Shown: positions 7,407 through 15,855 of the stretch, in pieces
Numbering within the stretch: the stretch's first letter is position 1
Layout: every line of letters starts with the position of its first letter
Assembly: GCA_015487835.1 (NCBI GenBank)
Contig: WFOY01000156.1
Coordinates: 1 to 15,855, forward strand
Reading direction: 5' to 3'
DNA length: 15,855 nt
DNA from: Aquificaceae bacterium
Lineage (GTDB): Bacteria > Aquificota > Aquificia > Aquificales > Aquificaceae
Notes under the pieces: model-generated
Seen by the model: only the letters and a program-made list of their open reading frames with translations
The model's database searches: none
What the model was told of the DNA's origin: nothing
Made by a program: the position numbers and the translations under genes

Positions 7407-8170
7407 GAGACCGTGTGCCTTATGAAGGCCACGCTCCCGATCACCAGGACCGAACCCAGTAAAGAGAGGAGGGATAACCTGGAAGGTGTTATGCCCCTTA
7501 TGAGGTTAAGGTGGACGATTATCGCGTAGTACACCCAGAGGACCATAGTCAGGATCAGCTTGGGGTCGTTTATCCAGTGGCTGCCAAGGAAAGTCTTCGC
7601 CCATATGCTCCCGAATATGAGTGTCAGCGTAAGGAATATGAAGCCCACGTTAAGGAGGATCCTCTCCGTCTTCCTGAGGAGGTTCACGGGGACCATAAAG
7701 CCCTCTATGTGCTTTGACCTCAGCTTCCTCTCGACCAGGATCTTGACCAGGGAGGATATACCACCCAGTATGAGTGAGGCGTAGGCCACACCCGCAGAGA
7801 GTATGTGGTAAACGTAAAAGGGGTTGGGGTAGCCCAGCTTCTTGGCTGGGGTGCCCGCGAGCGTTGTGAGGAAACCAACTAGGGCAACTATAAAGCCGAA
7901 GTCCGCCAAGCTCTTCTTCATGACCAGATCCGTGATCAGGAAGAGGAGGACCATCAGGTTCCCCATCAGGGAGACCATGCCGAAAAGATCACCAACGGGA
8001 AACCTCCCGGCGGTCGCGTAGGTGTGGAGGAAGTAAAGGAGGTAGGAGGCCATCCCCACCACCATGGCCAGGAAGGGGAGGGGCCCTGTCCTGACACCCA
8101 GGAAGGTCCTCAGGAAGAACAGACCGGCGGAGACCAGGTAGAGGACCACCCCTCCTAAGAGAAAGGTCAT
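7403..8170 (-). CDS. CcsA/HemX-like cytochrome c assembly membrane protein
   Basis: A 255-residue protein with about eight membrane helices (roughly 3-22, 33-51, 64-81, 89-106, 119-144, 171-191, 203-222 and 232-250), the size and layout of the CcsA/CcmC/HemX superfamily of haem-handling proteins. The segment [19 protein letters not shown] (187-205) corresponds to the tryptophan-rich WWD region, but it is reduced compared with the WGxxWxWDPKE pattern of true cytochrome c synthases, which is more like HemX. Candidate haem-ligand histidines are H49, H122 and H220. It lies downstream of nadA with 9 bases between, and its promoter-like TAAAAT includes the nadA stop codon. No cytochrome c or hem gene is in the window, so whether it acts in cytochrome c maturation or haem-enzyme stability is open. 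Confidence 0.82.
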   Translation of the reverse strand: MTFLLGGVVLYLVSAGLFFLRTFLGVRTGPLPFLAMVVGMASYLLYFLHTYATAGRFPVGDLFGMVSLMGNLMVLLFLITDLVMKKSLADFGFIVALVGFLTTLAGTPAKKLGYPNPFYVYHILSAGVAYASLILGGISSLVKILVERKLRSKHIEGFMVPVNLLRKTERILLNVGFIFLTLTLIFGSIWAKTFLGSHWINDPKLILTMVLWVYYAIIVHLNLIRGITPSRLSLLSLLGSVLVIGSVAFIRHTVS

Positions 8171-8176
8171 GAGATA

Positions 8177-8182
8177 ATTTTA
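8177..8182 (-). promoter_or_regulatory. -10-like TAAAAT made from the nadA stop codon, upstream of the CcsA-like gene
   Basis: On the minus strand the nadA stop TAA (8180-8182) continues as TAAAAT, ending 6 bases before the ATG at 8170. The intervening TATCTC is not a ribosome binding site. This fits a leaderless transcript starting at or near the ATG. Inference from position; no clear -35 box noted within nadA. Confidence 0.45.
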
Positions 8183-9151
8183 GGACAGCTCGAGCATCCT
8201 CTCTATAGGCTTCCTCGCCCTCTCCATTATGTCCTCTGGGAGAAGGACCTCGTTTATCTCGTTTTTTAAGGTTTCGTAAACTTTTGGCAGCGTTATCCCC
8301 TTCATGGTGCAGCAGTAAACGGTCCCGCAGTAGTTCATGGACTCGGGGAAGATGTACTCCTTCTCAGGGTTCTTCTTCTGGAGTGTGTACTTAAGACCCA
8401 CCTCCGTTATCACTATGACCCTCTTCGCCTCAACGGTGGTAGCGTACTTTACTATCTGGGAGGTTGAACCCACGAAGTCTGCGAGCTCGATGACCTTTGG
8501 GTGGCACTCGGGGTGGACGGCCACCTTGGCGTCTGGGTACTTCTCCTTTAGCTTCATGACCTCCCTGGCGGTGAACTCGAAGTGGGGAGGACAGAAACCC
8601 TTCCAGAGTATGAACTCCTTATCTGGGACCTGTTTGGCTATCCACCCGCCGAGGGCCTGGTCTGGGAGGAAGACTATCTTTCTGGCTGGGATCTTGCTTA
8701 TTATCTTGGGGGCGTTGGCAGAGGTCACGCATATGTCCACCTCCGCCTTGACGTCGGCCGTCGTGTTTATGTAAGCCACGAAGGTGGCGTCAGGGTGCTT
8801 GGACCTCAGCATCCTGACCTGTTCCGCTGTCACCATGTCCGCCATAGGGCATCCCGACTCGGGGTTAGGGTGGAGGACCTTCTTGGAGGGGTTCAGGATC
8901 TTGGCGGTCTCGCACATGAACCTCACACCGCAGAAGACTATTATGTCCGCGTCCGTCTGGGCCGCCCTTCGGGAGAGGTCCAGGGAGTCGCCTATGAAGT
9001 CGGCCACGTCCTGAACCTCGGGCCTCTGGTAGTAGTGGGCGAGGATAACGGCGTTCTTCTCCTTCGCCAGCCTTCTCACCTCCGCCTGCAACTCCTTTAT
9101 CTCATCCAGAGACAGTTCCTTCTCTTGGGTGAGAACGAATCCAGTGGTCAT
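8180..9151 (-). CDS. nadA: Quinolinate synthase
   Basis: NadA is the [4Fe-4S] enzyme that condenses iminoaspartate with dihydroxyacetone phosphate to form quinolinate for NAD synthesis. The 323-residue protein shows VILAHYYQRPEVQDVADFIGDSL (35-57), IIVFCGVRFMCETAKIL (70-86), PESGCPMADMV (97-107), VAYINTTADVKAE..CVTSANA (125-147), FLPDQALGGW (161-170), ILWKGFCPPHF (181-191), VAVHPECHP (210-218), VGSTSQIVKY (227-236) and a cysteine-rich YCGTVYCCTMKGITL (274-288). By family comparison C101, C187 and C280 or C281 are the likely cluster ligands. The ATG at 9151 has a strong site, AAGGAGGAG (9158-9166), just upstream. nadB and nadC are not in the window. It is divergent from maf with a shared AT-rich island between them. 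Confidence 0.96.
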   Translation of the reverse strand: MTTGFVLTQEKELSLDEIKELQAEVRRLAKEKNAVILAHYYQRPEVQDVADFIGDSLDLSRRAAQTDADIIVFCGVRFMCETAKILNPSKKVLHPNPESGCPMADMVTAEQVRMLRSKHPDATFVAYINTTADVKAEVDICVTSANAPKIISKIPARKIVFLPDQALGGWIAKQVPDKEFILWKGFCPPHFEFTAREVMKLKEKYPDAKVAVHPECHPKVIELADFVGSTSQIVKYATTVEAKRVIVITEVGLKYTLQKKNPEKEYIFPESMNYCGTVYCCTMKGITLPKVYETLKNEINEVLLPEDIMERARKPIERMLELS

Positions 9152-9212
9152 GACCTTCTCCTCCTTATCGGGTAAGGTTATAATTTAGCTGTCCTCAGGG
9201 AGGTTATCAACC
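9152..9212. promoter_or_regulatory. Divergent promoter region, nadA / maf
   Basis: A 61-base spacer with one AT-rich island. The plus strand has a perfect TATAAT at 9179-9184 for maf. The minus strand has TATAAC (9177-9182) or TAAATT (9182-9187) for nadA; either overlaps the plus-strand hexamer. Unlike the shorter divergent spacers in the window, both genes here have room for leaders of about 20 bases with good ribosome binding sites: AAGGAGGAG for nadA and GGGAGG (9198-9203) for maf. No operator-like repeat was noticed. Confidence 0.5.
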
Positions 9213-9779
9213 GTGAGGGTCATCCTCGCCTCCTCCTCCCCAAGGAGAAGAGAGATCCTCTCGAAGATCTGCACCGATTTCGAGGTGGTCCCCTCAGGGG
9301 TGGAGGAGCGTGTCCTCGGCGATCCAGTAACTACAGCAAGGAGGCTCTCCCTACTCAAAGCCCTCGACGTCTGGAGGAGAAACAGGGACGCCCTCGTTAT
9401 AGGTGCGGACACCCTTGTGTTCTTGGACGACAGGATCTTAGGAAAGCCGAAGGACGAGGAGGAGGCCTACCAGATGATCAGAGCCCTATCGGGCAGGTGG
9501 CACAGGGTTGTTACCGCCGTCTCCTTCGTGGCCAGGGGTCTTAGGAGGACCGTCCACGACGTAGCGAGGGTAAAGTTCAGGGAGATCTCCGACGAGGAGA
9601 TAAGGTTCTACATATCTACGGGCGAACCCCTCGACAAGGCTGGGGCTTACGGGGTTCAGGGATACGGTGCCACCCTCGTGGAGAGGATAGAGGGCAACTT
9701 CTTCACAGTGATGGGACTTCCAATAGTCAAGGTGTACGAGGTCCTGAAAGAGCTCTCTATCTTAGGGTCTCAAAGGTGA
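9213..9779 (+). CDS. maf: Maf-family nucleoside triphosphate pyrophosphatase (YhdE-like dTTP/UTP type)
   Basis: Maf proteins hydrolyse canonical or modified nucleoside triphosphates to monophosphates and pyrophosphate, acting as house-cleaning enzymes and as septum regulators in Bacillus. The 188-residue length is normal. Visible motifs are the N-terminal phosphate loop ILASSSPRRREIL (4-16), VIGADT (62-67) with the metal-binding/catalytic D66, ILGKPKDEEEA (75-85), and GEPLDKAGAYGVQGYGATLVERIEGN (137-162) followed by GLPI. The GEPLDKAGAYGVQG form is typical of the YhdE subgroup that prefers dTTP/UTP over the m7GTP-type subgroup. The start is a GTG at 9213 with GGGAGG about 9 bases upstream; it gives the canonical MRVILASSSPRR N-terminus. 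Its last 23 bases overlap the 3' end of the opposing gspJ gene. Confidence 0.95.
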   Translation: MRVILASSSPRRREILSKICTDFEVVPSGVEERVLGDPVTTARRLSLLKALDVWRRNRDALVIGADTLVFLDDRILGKPKDEEEAYQMIRALSGRWHRVVTAVSFVARGLRRTVHDVARVKFREISDEEIRFYISTGEPLDKAGAYGVQGYGATLVERIEGNFFTVMGLPIVKVYEVLKELSILGSQR

Positions 9780-10248
9780 AGACCATATCGTCCAGGTAGA
9801 CCCTGACAAACCTCGGGAGGCCGTCGTAGGCGGGAAGATCCCTGTTTCCCTCCACGGCTACCACCCTGAACCTTTCGAACCTCCCGATCCTGATCCCATC
9901 ACCCTCGGTAGCGTAGATCTCCTTAGATAGGTCTGGGTCTTCGAAGTAGAGGAGATCGCCGTCCCTGAAAATGTAGGCACACCTGACGAGACCAGGGTAG
10001 TAGCTCCCACCTGAGGTCACCATGTAGAGGGCGTCCCCCTCTATGTATATCCTCTCAGCACCGAAGATCTTCCTCTCCATGTCCCAGAAGAGGGAGGCGA
10101 GAAGGGAGACCCTCTCCGACCTCTCCTCTACCGCCAGGCTCGAACTTACACCCTTCGAGAAGACGAAAAGAAGCAGGGAAAGAGAAACCCCGAAGAGCAG
10201 GAGGACAACCAGAACCTCAGTTAGCGTGAACCCCCTACCTGATCTCAT
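9757..10248 (-). CDS. gspJ: Type II secretion minor pseudopilin, GspJ-like
   Basis: A 163-residue protein with a prepilin leader: short basic N-terminus MRSGRG, cleavage expected after G6, then F7 and the conserved +5 glutamate E11, followed by a hydrophobic helix (about 7-30). The rest is a soluble domain with no further motif I can name. Third in a gspG-gspI-gspJ string, the position and size fit GspJ, a tip pseudopilin of the type II secretion pseudopilus (usually 180-210 residues, so slightly short). I chose the ATG at 10248, giving a standard 6-residue leader and a 14-base overlap with gspI; an in-frame TTG at 10272 would give a 14-residue leader and is less likely. Alternatively it could be a minor pilin of a type IV pilus. 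Its 3' end overlaps maf. Confidence 0.8.
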   Translation of the reverse strand: MRSGRGFTLTEVLVVLLLFGVSLSLLLFVFSKGVSSSLAVEERSERVSLLASLFWDMERKIFGAERIYIEGDALYMVTSGGSYYPGLVRCAYIFRDGDLLYFEDPDLSKEIYATEGDGIRIGRFERFRVVAVEGNRDLPAYDGLPRFVRVYLDDMVFTFETLR

Positions 10249-10528
10249 ACCTGACCAAGAAGACCTCCTCAAGGGAGTAAACCACCTCCTTAGCCCTGGG
10301 GAAGTCTGGGACCTCCGACCTCGTTATCTCAACGCCCTCGTGGTCTCCCTCCTTCACCTTCCTGTCCAGAATAACCAACTTTAAAAACCTCTCCTCCGCA
10401 TCTCCCGTCTCCCTCCCAAGGGATGTGATCGTGTCTATAAGGACCGTGAAGGAGATCGCTATTATGGAGAGTGCTACGACCACCTCAACCAGGGTGAAAC
10501 CCTCATATCTTCCACACGTCGAGGTCAT
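10235..10528 (-). CDS. gspI: Type II secretion minor pseudopilin, GspI-like
   Basis: A small (97-residue) pseudopilin: leader MTSTCGRYEG, cleavage expected after G10, then FTLVEVVVALSIIAISFTVL with F11 at +1 and E15 at +5. The FTLVEVVVAL form is typical of GspI, the minor pseudopilin that nucleates the GspI-J-K tip complex. The frame is open further upstream to 10588, but that extension lies inside gspG; the ATG at 10528 has AGGAGG 9 bases upstream and yields a normal leader. It overlaps the gspG stop by 26 bases and gspJ by 14, so the three are almost certainly one translationally coupled unit. gspH would usually sit between gspG and gspI; it is absent here. Confidence 0.82.
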   Translation of the reverse strand: MTSTCGRYEGFTLVEVVVALSIIAISFTVLIDTITSLGRETGDAEERFLKLVILDRKVKEGDHEGVEITRSEVPDFPRAKEVVYSLEEVFLVRYEIR

Positions 10529-11069
10529 CCTCCGTTCCCTCCTCCCCGTCAGGTCCGAGGGACTTGAGCTCGAAGGGGTTGTTAACACCTGGCGACACGT
10601 AGATGAAGTCCCTACCCCAGGCGTCCTTTGGCACCTTGTCTAAGTACCTCCTCCACTTTTTGGGGACGGGGGGTGTGGTCGGCTTCTCCACGAGGGCCTT
10701 CAGACCTTGGCTCGTCGTCGGGTAGAAGCCGTTGTCCAGCTTATACTGTTCCAGGGCGTTCTTTATGGCCTTCATCTGGATCTTGGTCTGGTCTATCTTG
10801 GCCTCGTCAACCCTGCCCGTTACCCTCGGGACTATTATCGCGGCGAGAAGCCCGATTATTATCAGAACCACCAGAACCTCTATGAGGGTGAAGCCCCTCC
10901 TCGAGTACTTCTCTTCGAGCTTCTTCTCAACCCTCTTTAGGAACCTGTTGTAAACACCCTGGGACACGAGGACGACAACGACGAGAAAGGGTATGCCTAT
11001 CAGGAAGGCGAGGACGATCACCTTCAGAAACCAGAGGACCCACGCCCAGAGGCTAACCTCCTGCTCCAT
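10503..11069 (-). CDS. gspG: Type II secretion major pseudopilin GspG with an extra N-terminal membrane segment
   Basis: Residues 54-188 are a clear GspG: KYSRRG, cleavage expected after G59, F60 at +1 and E64 at +5 in FTLIEVLVVLIIIGLLAAIIVPRV (60-83), then DQTKIQMKAIKNALEQYKLDNGFYPTTSQGLKALV-type helix and the C-terminal calcium-loop region (SLGPDGEEGTEDDLDVW, 170-186). GspG is the main subunit of the type II secretion pseudopilus, processed by the prepilin peptidase. Oddly, about 58 residues precede the cleavage site, including a strongly hydrophobic stretch (about 8-38, WAWVLWF...VVVVLVS) and a basic/acidic linker (41-58), where leaders are usually 5-25 residues. This start is well supported: AGGAGGTG lies 4 bases before the ATG. 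Downstream GTG codons in the extension lack a binding site. The leuS beta stop lies 10 bases upstream. Confidence 0.88.
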   Translation of the reverse strand: MEQEVSLWAWVLWFLKVIVLAFLIGIPFLVVVVLVSQGVYNRFLKRVEKKLEEKYSRRGFTLIEVLVVLIIIGLLAAIIVPRVTGRVDEAKIDQTKIQMKAIKNALEQYKLDNGFYPTTSQGLKALVEKPTTPPVPKKWRRYLDKVPKDAWGRDFIYVSPGVNNPFELKSLGPDGEEGTEDDLDVWKI

Positions 11070-11073
11070 ACTT

Positions 11074-11079
11074 CACCTC

Positions 11080-11081
<2 letters not shown>
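11074..11081 (-). promoter_or_regulatory. Strong ribosome binding site deciding the gspG start
   Basis: AGGAGGTG on the minus strand, 4 bases before the ATG at 11069 and overlapping the TAG stop of the leuS beta gene. It is the best Shine-Dalgarno match in the window and supports translation of the unusual N-terminal extension of GspG, and coupling to the upstream gene. Confidence 0.75.
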
Positions 11082-13414
<2,333 letters not shown>

Positions 13415-13415
<1 letters not shown>

Positions 13416-14290
13416 CAGGCGGTCTCTTCCTGAACCTCCTCTCTGCTGAATATCCTGCTCATGTCGAGCACGAAGGCACCCGCCACGAAAACGGAGGAGA
13501 AGGTCCCCACGACCACACCGACCACGAAGGCGAACATGATGTTCGAGAGGGCATGCCCTCCTACGAGGAAGAGCACCAGGGCTGTGACGAAGGTGGTCAC
13601 CGAGGTCATGATGGTCCTCGAGAGGGTCTGGTTTATGGAGAGGTCCATGACCTCCTCCAGGGGTAGCCCCTTCCTAACCCTCAGGTTCTCCCTTATCCTG
13701 TCAAATATGACCACCGTGTCGGCGACCGAGTAGCCCGCGACTATCAGAAGGGCCGAGACCACCTCCAGGTTGACCTCCCTGTAAGTTAGAGAGTAGGCAC
13801 CCACCACTATGAGGACGTCGTGAACCAGGGCGAGGAGTGCACCCACACCCCAGACGGGCTTGAACCTGAAGGCAAGGTAGAGGAGTATCCCCCCAAGGGC
13901 GGTGAGGATCGCGAAGATGGCCTTTCTCCTTAGCTCCTCGCTTATCACGCCCCCTATCCTCTCCTCCCTCACCAGCTCAAAACTCGAGATACCTTTTAAG
14001 TTCTCCTTCGCACCCTTGACGTTCTCCCCCTCCCTGATCTTCACTATGAAGGTGCCCTCCCTCGTCTCCTGAACTAAGAACGACCCCACGCCCGCCTCTT
14101 TGACGGCCCTCCTCACCTCCGATATGTCCACCTCCTTGTCGAACCTGATCTCTAAGACCGTCCCCCCCGTGAAGTCGAGGCCCAGGTTGAGACCCCTCGT
14201 CGAGACCAGGAGAACGCTCCCGATAACAAGAACTAAAGAGATTCCATAGGATAGGAACCTCCACCTCAGGAACCTGAACCTGACCTCCAT
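13415..14290 (-). CDS. secF: Protein translocase subunit SecF
   Basis: SecF, together with SecD, uses the proton or sodium gradient to help pull exported proteins through SecYEG. The 291-residue protein has a first helix (about 11-30), [16 protein letters not shown] (35-50), a periplasmic P1-like region (about 50-120) and five further helices in the RND-like core. Diagnostic segments are [14 protein letters not shown] (154-167), [19 protein letters not shown] (184-202) and [19 protein letters not shown] (220-238). I chose the ATG at 14290, which overlaps the hpf stop as TGATG and has AGGA about 7 bases upstream; an in-frame GTG at 14305 adds five residues and is less likely. secD, usually directly upstream, is not here: the preceding gene is hpf. 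pilD follows with a 1-base overlap. Confidence 0.96.
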
Positions 14291-14892
14291 CACAGCATCC
14301 TGCACTTGGTGTTTATAAGACCGAAGTTCCCTCCCTTCTTCCTGTAGAGTATCCTGAGATGGCCCGTCTCTATGTCCACGAAGGGTATGAACATGGCTCC
14401 AGTCGTGTCGAGCTCTACCATAGCGTCCTCCACGCTCATGGGCTTCTCTATGGCGAGGTCCTCCTCAACGATCAGGGGTTTCTCCCTCTCCTCCGGTGGG
14501 AGGGTCTCCGGGGTGTGCATCCTCTCCTTTATCTTGGCGGACTCCCTCCTCAGCTCAAGCCTCCTCTGCTTGAGCTTTATGAGCTGCCTCTCCATATCGT
14601 CGAGGACCTGGTCCAAGGCTGCGAAGACGTCCGTGTCCTCCTCCCAGGCGTGGATCGAACCGTGGGGTAGGTTTTTGAGGTACATGTGCATGTCCACCCT
14701 GTAGAATATGGGCCTGCTGTCCCCTGCAAAGTCCTTGTGCCTTGACCTCACGCTCGATACGGAGACTATCACCTCCACCTGATCCTCCCCCACCTCCTTG
14801 AGGTACCTCTGGAACCTCCTGAGCTTGCCCTCGATAAAGGCCTTCATGGCGTCGGTTATCTGGATGTCCACGCCCCTGAACTCTACGTTCAT
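14290..14892 (-). CDS. hpf: Ribosome hibernation promoting factor, long form
   Basis: Long HPF binds the 30S decoding centre in stationary phase and dimerises 70S ribosomes into inactive 100S particles. From the ATG at 14892 it has 200 residues. Residues 1-107 form the S30AE domain, starting [27 protein letters not shown] and ending in a basic [17 protein letters not shown] stretch. A charged linker follows, then the C-terminal dimerisation domain (about 148-200: [48 protein letters not shown] sequence). An upstream GTG (14901) would add three residues, but GGAGGTG lies 6 bases before the ATG. It is followed by secF with a TGATG overlap and preceded by the nuoG-like gene, whose stop lies within a promoter-like TAAAAT. 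Confidence 0.96.
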   Translation of the reverse strand: MNVEFRGVDIQITDAMKAFIEGKLRRFQRYLKEVGEDQVEVIVSVSSVRSRHKDFAGDSRPIFYRVDMHMYLKNLPHGSIHAWEEDTDVFAALDQVLDDMERQLIKLKQRRLELRRESAKIKERMHTPETLPPEEREKPLIVEEDLAIEKPMSVEDAMVELDTTGAMFIPFVDIETGHLRILYRKKGGNFGLINTKCRML

Positions 14893-14912
14893 GTTTTTCA
14901 CCTCCGCTGAAT

Positions 14913-14918
14913 ATTTTA
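14913..14918 (-). promoter_or_regulatory. -10-like TAAAAT formed from the upstream stop codon, before hpf
   Basis: On the minus strand the stop TAA of the nuoG-like gene (14916-14918) continues as TAAAAT, 20 bases before the hpf ATG. A transcript starting about 7 bases downstream would keep the GGAGGTG ribosome binding site and have a leader of roughly 13 bases. It may let hpf-secF-pilD be expressed apart from the respiratory gene. No -35 box was established. Confidence 0.4.
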
Positions 14919-15855
14919 CCTGTATCTGAAGACCCTAAGGTCCGCTTCGGGAAGTATCCTGCCTACCCTGTTCCCCGGGTCGAAGGGCTGGGTCTCCTCG
15001 AAGGAGTCGGGGATGAACACCGTATCGTCAGCTACGTTGTTGTTTACCTTCACCTCAAAGGTGACCCCACCTATCTCGATCCTGTCCCTCACGCCCAGCA
15101 TGTCTGCCGTCCTCTCGTTCATGTAGGCTCTCTGATCCCTCTCTATCTCGTGGGTCCAGGGGTTCCAGTGACCTATCTCGTCCACAAGGGTCCTGTCGGT
15201 GAGAACGTATATACCTTCCTCCTCCACCTCCTTCGGTTTAAGGTCCAGATCTGCCTCCTCCAGAGGGGGGAGATCAGGGACCTCTGGCTCCTGTTTTGGA
15301 GAGACGCTGAAGAGTTCCCTCAGCAGCTCTGAGAGGGTAAAGAGGTCGGAACTCAAGACACCCTCGGAGGTCCTGACCTCACAGAAGCCGTTTCTAAAAC
15401 CCGTGAAGGTCCTCTCCTGGAAGGACCTAACAGGGATAACCGCATCCGAGTTGTTGGCGGTGAGGTTGGGGAAGAGTGTGAGGTGGGCCTTGAAAACGCC
15501 TTTTAGCTTCTCCAGGTCATCGTCGGACAGGTACATGAAGGGGTTTCCTGTGAGGATCAGCGTGTCGAGGGAGTCCGCCTCCCTGACCAGGTCCGTGAGG
15601 CCCTTCGTGTAAACGGGTGTCACGTCCCCAACCACCGTGTAGTTCGATCCTGTCCTCTCCCTTATCCTCCTGAGGGCACTCAGGACGTTGTCCCTCCAGG
15701 GTGTCCTGAGAAGGGTGTCTCCGATGAGGATGACCGCTTCCTTTAAGCTTACCAGTATCCTGGAGATCCTGCCTACATCCTCGGCAAACTCACCCGAAGG
15801 GTTCCCCTCGATGGCATCTGCCAGACTCTCCAAAAACCTGACCACCCTCGGAGGT
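14916..15855 (-). CDS. nuoG: NuoG-like molybdopterin-oxidoreductase-fold subunit of NADH dehydrogenase (partial, N-terminus outside window)
   Basis: About 312 C-terminal residues are present; the frame is open to the right edge, so the N-terminal iron-sulfur part is not seen. Residue numbers here count from the in-frame GTG at 15845. The first part resembles the molybdopterin oxidoreductase fold (LKEAVILIGDTLLR, 34-47; TLFPNLTANNSDAVIPVRSFQERTFTGF, about 123-150, where a change to TFTG replaces the usual EGT/DGT-like run). An acidic, proline-rich linker follows (about 184-212). The end is a dinucleotide-binding-like domain (YVLTDRTLVDEIGHWNP, then AYMNERTADMLGVRDRIEIGG). In NuoG this fold holds no cofactor and is structural. 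The match is by pattern, not by catalytic residues, so another oxidoreductase large subunit (formate dehydrogenase type) remains possible. The next gene is hpf, not another nuo gene. Confidence 0.68.
   Translation of the reverse strand, partial: PPRVVRFLESLADAIEGNPSGEFAEDVGRISRILVSLKEAVILIGDTLLRTPWRDNVLSALRRIRERTGSNYTVVGDVTPVYTKGLTDLVREADSLDTLILTGNPFMYLSDDDLEKLKGVFKAHLTLFPNLTANNSDAVIPVRSFQERTFTGFRNGFCEVRTSEGVLSSDLFTLSELLRELFSVSPKQEPEVPDLPPLEEADLDLKPKEVEEEGIYVLTDRTLVDEIGHWNPWTHEIERDQRAYMNERTADMLGVRDRIEIGGVTFEVKVNNNVADDTVFIPDSFEETQPFDPGNRVGRILPEADLRVFRYR

Noticed and set aside
8250..8275. T-run within nadA as a possible terminator
   Set aside because: The run of Ts lies within conserved coding sequence and no stable GC-rich hairpin precedes it on either strand.
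8582..9175. 197-residue plus-strand frame antisense to nadA
   Set aside because: No motif; nadA on the other strand is complete and conserved, with a strong ribosome binding site.
10529..10588. Longer gspI starting inside gspG
   Set aside because: The extra 20 residues are an out-of-frame reading of the conserved GspG C-terminus; the ATG at 10528 has a good ribosome binding site and a normal leader length.

Overview
The window is a compact, gene-dense piece of a bacterial chromosome, most likely from a thermophile of the Aquificaceae (Aquifex/Hydrogenobacter group). The best single pointer is a free-standing beta subunit of leucyl-tRNA synthetase. It is 289 residues, starts just before the KMSKS loop, and has no alpha part attached, which is the split known from Aquifex aeolicus. 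Arg AGG and Ile ATA codons dominate, proteins are rich in Lys/Glu/Arg, and genes are packed with almost no spacers, all fitting a streamlined thermophile. Base composition looks moderately GC-rich, higher than I would expect for A. aeolicus, so I do not name a genus.

Layout, left to right: partial murC (-); a membrane GGDEF-EAL c-di-GMP protein (+) and a CPA2 cation/proton antiporter (+); an ArsB/NhaD-type transporter (-); queA, efp and accB (+); a CcsA/HemX-like membrane protein and nadA (-, nadA upstream); maf (+); the pseudopilin genes gspG-gspI-gspJ downstream of the leuS beta subunit gene (all -); kdsB (+); then nuoG (partial), hpf, secF and a prepilin peptidase gene (all -, nuoG first). 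No tRNA, rRNA, CRISPR, insertion sequence or prophage was seen, and no gap between genes exceeds about 60 bases.

Functionally this is mainly housekeeping: cell wall (MurC), LPS Kdo activation (KdsB), tRNA and translation (QueA, EF-P, LeuRS beta, HPF), fatty-acid synthesis (AccB), NAD synthesis (NadA), respiration (NuoG-like), nucleotide sanitation (Maf), protein export (SecF) and type II secretion or pilus assembly (GspG/I/J plus a prepilin peptidase that could process them).

The most interesting layer is the arrangement of expression signals. All four divergent gene pairs are separated by one short AT-rich island in which -10-like hexamers for both directions overlap; two of these spacers are only 18 and 22 bases. 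Several genes lack a Shine-Dalgarno site and start 6-10 bases after a -10-like TAAAAT or TATAAT, predicting leaderless or nearly leaderless mRNAs. In three same-strand junctions the TAA stop of the upstream gene is itself the first half of that TAAAAT. All four convergent pairs overlap at their 3' ends (4, 11, 23 and 23 bases) with no visible intrinsic terminator. A GspG with an extra N-terminal membrane segment is the most unusual protein. I did not find a clearly undescribed multi-gene system.
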